Origin: Clostridia bacterium
GTDB taxonomy: Bacteria; Bacillota; Clostridia; TANB77; UBA1234
DNA: 16,814 nucleotides
Reading direction: 5' to 3'
Assembly: GCA_900765095.1 (NCBI GenBank)
Contig: CAAFRB010000087.1
Location: forward strand, 1 to 16,814
Part shown: positions 14,297 through 16,814 of the stretch, piece by piece
How positions within the stretch are numbered: the stretch's first letter is position 1
Layout of the letters: each line of letters begins with the position of its first letter
Translations under genes and position numbers: made by a program
Notes under the pieces: model-generated
Told to the model about the DNA's origin: nothing
The model's input: only the letters and a program-made list of their open reading frames with translations
Databases searched by the model: none

Positions 14297-14361
14297 TTGT
14301 AAGAAAACCACTCTTTATGATATAATAAGCAAAGAAAAGTATTATTTGGCAATTTTGCCAA
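14297..14361 (+). promoter_or_regulatory. Promoter plus palindrome copy E before the VapD-like pair
   Basis: TTGTAA (14297-14302), an 18-bp spacer and TATAAT (14321-14326) with a TGA extension form a strong extended -10 promoter, with a start near 14333. The palindrome TTGGCAATTTTGCCAA (14346-14361) then lies in the 5' leader, 16 bp before the ATG at 14378. Here it could act as a roadblock operator or as an RNA hairpin close to the ribosome binding site AGGAG. No ACAAGTGG box is present. Confidence 0.7.
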
Positions 14362-14377
14362 AAGAAAGTAGGAGAGT

Positions 14378-14686
14378 ATGGAACAAGAAATTCTAAGAAT
14401 GAAATTTGTATTTGATGAGAACAAGTTAAAAGCAAATGGAATGACAGAAGAGGAATGTTTGAATATAATAAGAAAATATGCTTTTAAGCACAATCTTACA
14501 GAAATTGAAAAAGGAGTATTTGATAGCTCTGATTTAGATAATACAGAACCTTTCTTTTATTTGGGAATGAATTTACCATATACAAAATGGTTTATGAAAG
14601 TAATTAAAGAATGGTATTTTTATGTTGAAAATGATATTGAAGATTGTATAAAATCATACTATAATGTGGTGATTAAAAATGCCTAA
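14378..14686 (+). CDS. Hypothetical protein, partner of the VapD-like gene
   Basis: 102 residues, acidic and soluble. It begins MEQEILRMKFVFDENKL, then has a helix with MTEEECLNIIRKYAFKHNL and a C-terminal part rich in Trp, Tyr and Phe (TKWFMKVIKEWYFYVENDIE). I recognise no named family. It is the first gene behind its own promoter and palindrome, and it overlaps the VapD-like gene by 8 bp. That tight pairing suggests a functional partner, possibly an antitoxin-like protein; this is inference from gene order only. Confidence 0.75.
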   Translation: MEQEILRMKFVFDENKLKANGMTEEECLNIIRKYAFKHNLTEIEKGVFDSSDLDNTEPFFYLGMNLPYTKWFMKVIKEWYFYVENDIEDCIKSYYNVVIKNA

Positions 14687-15074
14687 TAAACGGATGATGA
14701 TTAACTTCGACTTGGATACAAACAAGTATGAAGCTCTTACACATAAAGCTGCACCTACGGCTTATTATAAAATTCGGCGGTATATGGAAAAGAATGATTT
14801 TTTACATAGACAAGGTTCTTGCTATGTTACTAATAAAGCTACAAGCAGAATGGAAGTAGCCGATACTATAAAACGATTCTTAGAAGAAAATAAATGGTTG
14901 AGCGAATGTGTAAGAGAAATAGATATTTCAACAATAGGAAAGAAATATTCATTAAAAGATGTTGTTAAGTCTTGTGAACGAGAGCTTGAAACAATATCTG
15001 AAAATTTAGACACCAAAGAGCTTGAAACAACTAAAGATATTTTAGAAGAAATAGATTTAAAATTGGATAAGTAG
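14679..15074 (+). CDS. VapD / Cas2-like ferredoxin-fold protein
   Basis: 131 residues. The first 85 resemble VapD endoribonucleases, which share the Cas2 fold. A strand, MMINFDLDT (6-14), has the expected acidic residues at D11 and D13. A helix YYKIRRYMEKNDF follows, then HRQGSCYV (43-50) matching the conserved Gln-Gly-Ser turn, a helix DTIKRFLEEN and a strand CVREIDIS. A further 40-residue charged helix is added at the end. VapD acts as an mRNA-cutting toxin in Helicobacter and Haemophilus. Whether this one is active is unknown. GGTGATT precedes the ATG. Confidence 0.7.
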   Translation: MPNKRMMINFDLDTNKYEALTHKAAPTAYYKIRRYMEKNDFLHRQGSCYVTNKATSRMEVADTIKRFLEENKWLSECVREIDISTIGKKYSLKDVVKSCERELETISENLDTKELETTKDILEEIDLKLDK

Positions 15075-15082
15075 GTGTTAAA

Positions 15083-15556
15083 ATGAGCGTGAAATCGGAA
15101 AAAGCAGTTAGTGATAAATTCACAGATGCAATATTAAATAAAATGACAAAATCAATATGTTTATTTTTGATGCTAATAGTGTTTGGAATATTAAGCGTAG
15201 TTTTCATTAAGGCAATGGATGGAACTAACTCGAATAATTTTATTATTGGATTGTTAAGGATTCCAAACAGCGTAGCTGTATCAACAATAGACTTTATAAA
15301 AAATGAGTTACAAATAAACAATATTTTCTTAACGGAAAACTTTTGGAATGTTGCATCTGTATTTTTTAGAGCATATTGGATCACAAGTACATTGGTAAGC
15401 TATTGTGTTCTAAGTTATTTTATAGGTTTAGGTTTAGTGCAATTTGCAATAAAAACAATAATAAGCGTAATATTCAGCCCTTTAATTATGCCAATAGTTA
15501 TTATAGTTGCAATTGTTTCTTTTATCAAAAATGCTATATCGCTTGCAATAAATTAA
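15083..15556 (+). CDS. Polytopic membrane protein of unknown function
   Basis: 157 residues with three clear hydrophobic helices (about 23-43, 100-120 and 125-148) and a region between 50 and 95 that probably lies outside. The N-terminus is basic and Lys-rich, so it is likely cytoplasmic. It starts eight bases after the VapD-like stop with TAGGTGTT as ribosome binding site, and the same transcript probably continues from 14333. No family is recognised. It could be an accessory subunit of the secretion channel or a separate membrane function. Confidence 0.75.
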   Translation: MSVKSEKAVSDKFTDAILNKMTKSICLFLMLIVFGILSVVFIKAMDGTNSNNFIIGLLRIPNSVAVSTIDFIKNELQINNIFLTENFWNVASVFFRAYWITSTLVSYCVLSYFIGLGLVQFAIKTIISVIFSPLIMPIVIIVAIVSFIKNAISLAIN

Positions 15557-15577
15557 AATATAAGTAGGAGTATAGAT

Positions 15578-15976
15578 ATGACATATACCAGAAATGAATT
15601 GATAAATAAGTTAGATGACTTTTTAGAAAACAAAGAGGTGAAAAAACGGTCGGCAAAGGATTATAGAGTTGACTGTATGTGCTTTATCAATTTCTATTTG
15701 AAGCATAAACATATACAAAACGGACAAATGTACAATATGTTTATAAAGGCTCTTAATAAATCTAAATTAAGCGAAACAACCAAAAGACGAAGAATATTGA
15801 TTGTAGGTGAATTTCTGATTTTTATTGATATGTATTCATCTACTCACATTATAATAAAAAACACTAAAAATAATCAGATAAAATATTATGATGCACAAAA
15901 CAGTGAAATATATCTTTTAGGAAATAGAATAGATGTATATAGTAAAAAGGGAGAAATAGAAAATGAAAAAGATTGA
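15578..15976 (+). CDS. Protein resembling a lone integrase N-terminal (SAM-like) domain
   Basis: 132 residues. Residues 5-84 recall the core-binding domain of tyrosine recombinases: a short helix, RSAKDYRVDCMCFINFYLKH, then a segment ending KLSETTKRRRILIVGEFLIF, matching the usual 'T-x-x-R-x-x-x-x-x-x-F-x-x-F' pattern. The catalytic domain with Arg-His-x-x-Arg-Tyr is entirely absent, and the C-terminal 45 residues are unrelated and charged. AGGAG precedes the ATG. It overlaps the next gene by 14 bp, so it seems to be an intact operon member and not debris. The similarity is by eye and moderate. Confidence 0.6.
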   Translation: MTYTRNELINKLDDFLENKEVKKRSAKDYRVDCMCFINFYLKHKHIQNGQMYNMFIKALNKSKLSETTKRRRILIVGEFLIFIDMYSSTHIIIKNTKNNQIKYYDAQNSEIYLLGNRIDVYSKKGEIENEKD

Positions 15977-16814
15977 AACAAGCCAAAAGCAGAATGCTGA
16001 TGTTATGCAAAAAAATGCAAAAAAATTTAATAAAAAGAAAACTGTTATCATAATTGGAATGATAATTATATTACTTACCGTTCTTATTTCATTTTGGTAT
16101 GTATATGAGAAAAATATCAACCAATGGGATGTGAGAGAAAAGCAAGTTACAATAGAGTATGGCGAAATCTACGAACCATCATTATCTGAGCTTGTAGATA
16201 CAGGTAAGTATCCCGATGTTACTTCTGAAAATACACAGATTGACATTGAAGCAAATAAAGACGGTGATGCAGCATATTATTCTGTTGGAAAGTCTAATAT
16301 TAAAATTACACATACAAGTGAATATAAATTGTTTGGATTAAAATTGTTTTCTGTAAAGGATACTAAGAATATTCCATTTACAATTTCAGATACAACAGCT
16401 CCAGTATTTTCTAATGATAATGGGGTAAATCCAAAAGAGGTAAGTTTTATAAAAGATTGCAAAGAGGATATAACAAATAAATATCAAGCATCAGATTTAT
16501 CAAATGTGGAGATAACATTTGATGATAAAGATGTAGATTATTCAAAAGCAGGCGAATATACAGCTAATGTTTTTGCTAAGGATGCAAATGGTAATGTATC
16601 ATATATGGAAGTAAAGGTTGTTATAACTGAACCTACAATTGATTTTAATGTATCTGTTTTATCGCTCAATATTGGTGATGAATATACAATCGAAGCTAAG
16701 GTTAATGGAAAGGATAAGGAAATCGAATGGTCTTCAAGTGATGAAAGTGTTGTAAAGGTCGATAATGGTAAAATCACAGCTATAAAGACTGGTAAGGCTA
16801 CCATAAAAGCGAGA
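15963..16814 (+). CDS. Membrane-anchored Ig-like (Big_2) surface protein, 3' end outside the window
   Basis: The reading frame is open from ATG 15963 to the last base (284 codons), so the gene is partial. A Lys-rich N-terminus of about 26 residues precedes one membrane helix (27-47) and a long domain that is probably extracellular. Segments such as FDDKDVDYSKAGEYTANVFAKD look like bacterial Ig-like folds. The final part (about 227-284), with SVLSLNIGDEYTIEAKV and the WSSSDESVVKV turn, is a typical Big_2 domain. No cell-wall sorting signal can be judged. It may mediate contact with recipient cells. It overlaps the upstream gene by 14 bp. Confidence 0.85.
   Translation, partial: MKKIETSQKQNADVMQKNAKKFNKKKTVIIIGMIIILLTVLISFWYVYEKNINQWDVREKQVTIEYGEIYEPSLSELVDTGKYPDVTSENTQIDIEANKDGDAAYYSVGKSNIKITHTSEYKLFGLKLFSVKDTKNIPFTISDTTAPVFSNDNGVNPKEVSFIKDCKEDITNKYQASDLSNVEITFDDKDVDYSKAGEYTANVFAKDANGNVSYMEVKVVITEPTIDFNVSVLSLNIGDEYTIEAKVNGKDKEIEWSSSDESVVKVDNGKITAIKTGKATIKAR

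Overview
The window is AT-rich, low-GC Gram-positive DNA, most likely from Clostridia. The signs are strong AAGGAGGTGAT-type ribosome binding sites, frequent TTG and GTG starts, and small genes familiar from clostridial conjugative elements (DUF3789-like, DUF4314-like, a VirB2/VirB6/VirB3/VirB4 set). I cannot name the genus. It reads as the replication, partition and transfer part of a conjugative plasmid, chromid or integrative conjugative element. Every protein gene is on the + strand. No relaxase, VirD4 coupling protein or complete integrase is visible, so the element extends beyond the window.

Layout. 1-403: a 5S rRNA and a tRNA-Asn(GTT) in tandem, with a good-looking promoter of their own and a strong terminator. 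404-1344: a putative helix-turn-helix replication protein, preceded by TGTTACAAA repeats and a promoter-hairpin leader, and containing an internal inverted repeat. 1345-3126: a regulatory module, then parB and parA, in the reverse of the usual order. 3202-4639: small accessory genes ending in a ribbon-helix-helix-like DNA-binding protein. 4640-6187: a second module and six small genes. 6190-6267: a near-consensus promoter followed at once by an intrinsic terminator. 6336-13190: the transfer operon (VirB2-like pilin, VirB6-like channel, VirB3-like protein, VirB4 ATPase, M23 peptidase). 13246-14276: a third module and a DUF4314-like gene. 14297-16814: a promoter and operator ahead of a VapD/Cas2-like pair, a membrane protein, a lone integrase N-terminal-like domain, and a membrane-anchored Ig-like surface protein cut by the window end.

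The most interesting feature is a dispersed regulatory code. A 16-bp palindrome, TTGGCAATTTTGCCAA or its complement, lies before five blocks of genes: parB/parA, an accessory block, the pilin, the DUF4314 gene and the VapD pair. At three of these it is followed by a nearly identical block of about 80 bp carrying two ACAAGTGGTA-like boxes exactly 69 bp apart. The second box lies inside the 17-bp spacer of a recognisable promoter. This looks like a coordinated partition-and-transfer regulon, comparable in design to the KorA/KorB circuits of IncP plasmids. The encoded ParB and the small ribbon-helix-helix protein are the natural candidate regulators. That assignment is inference.
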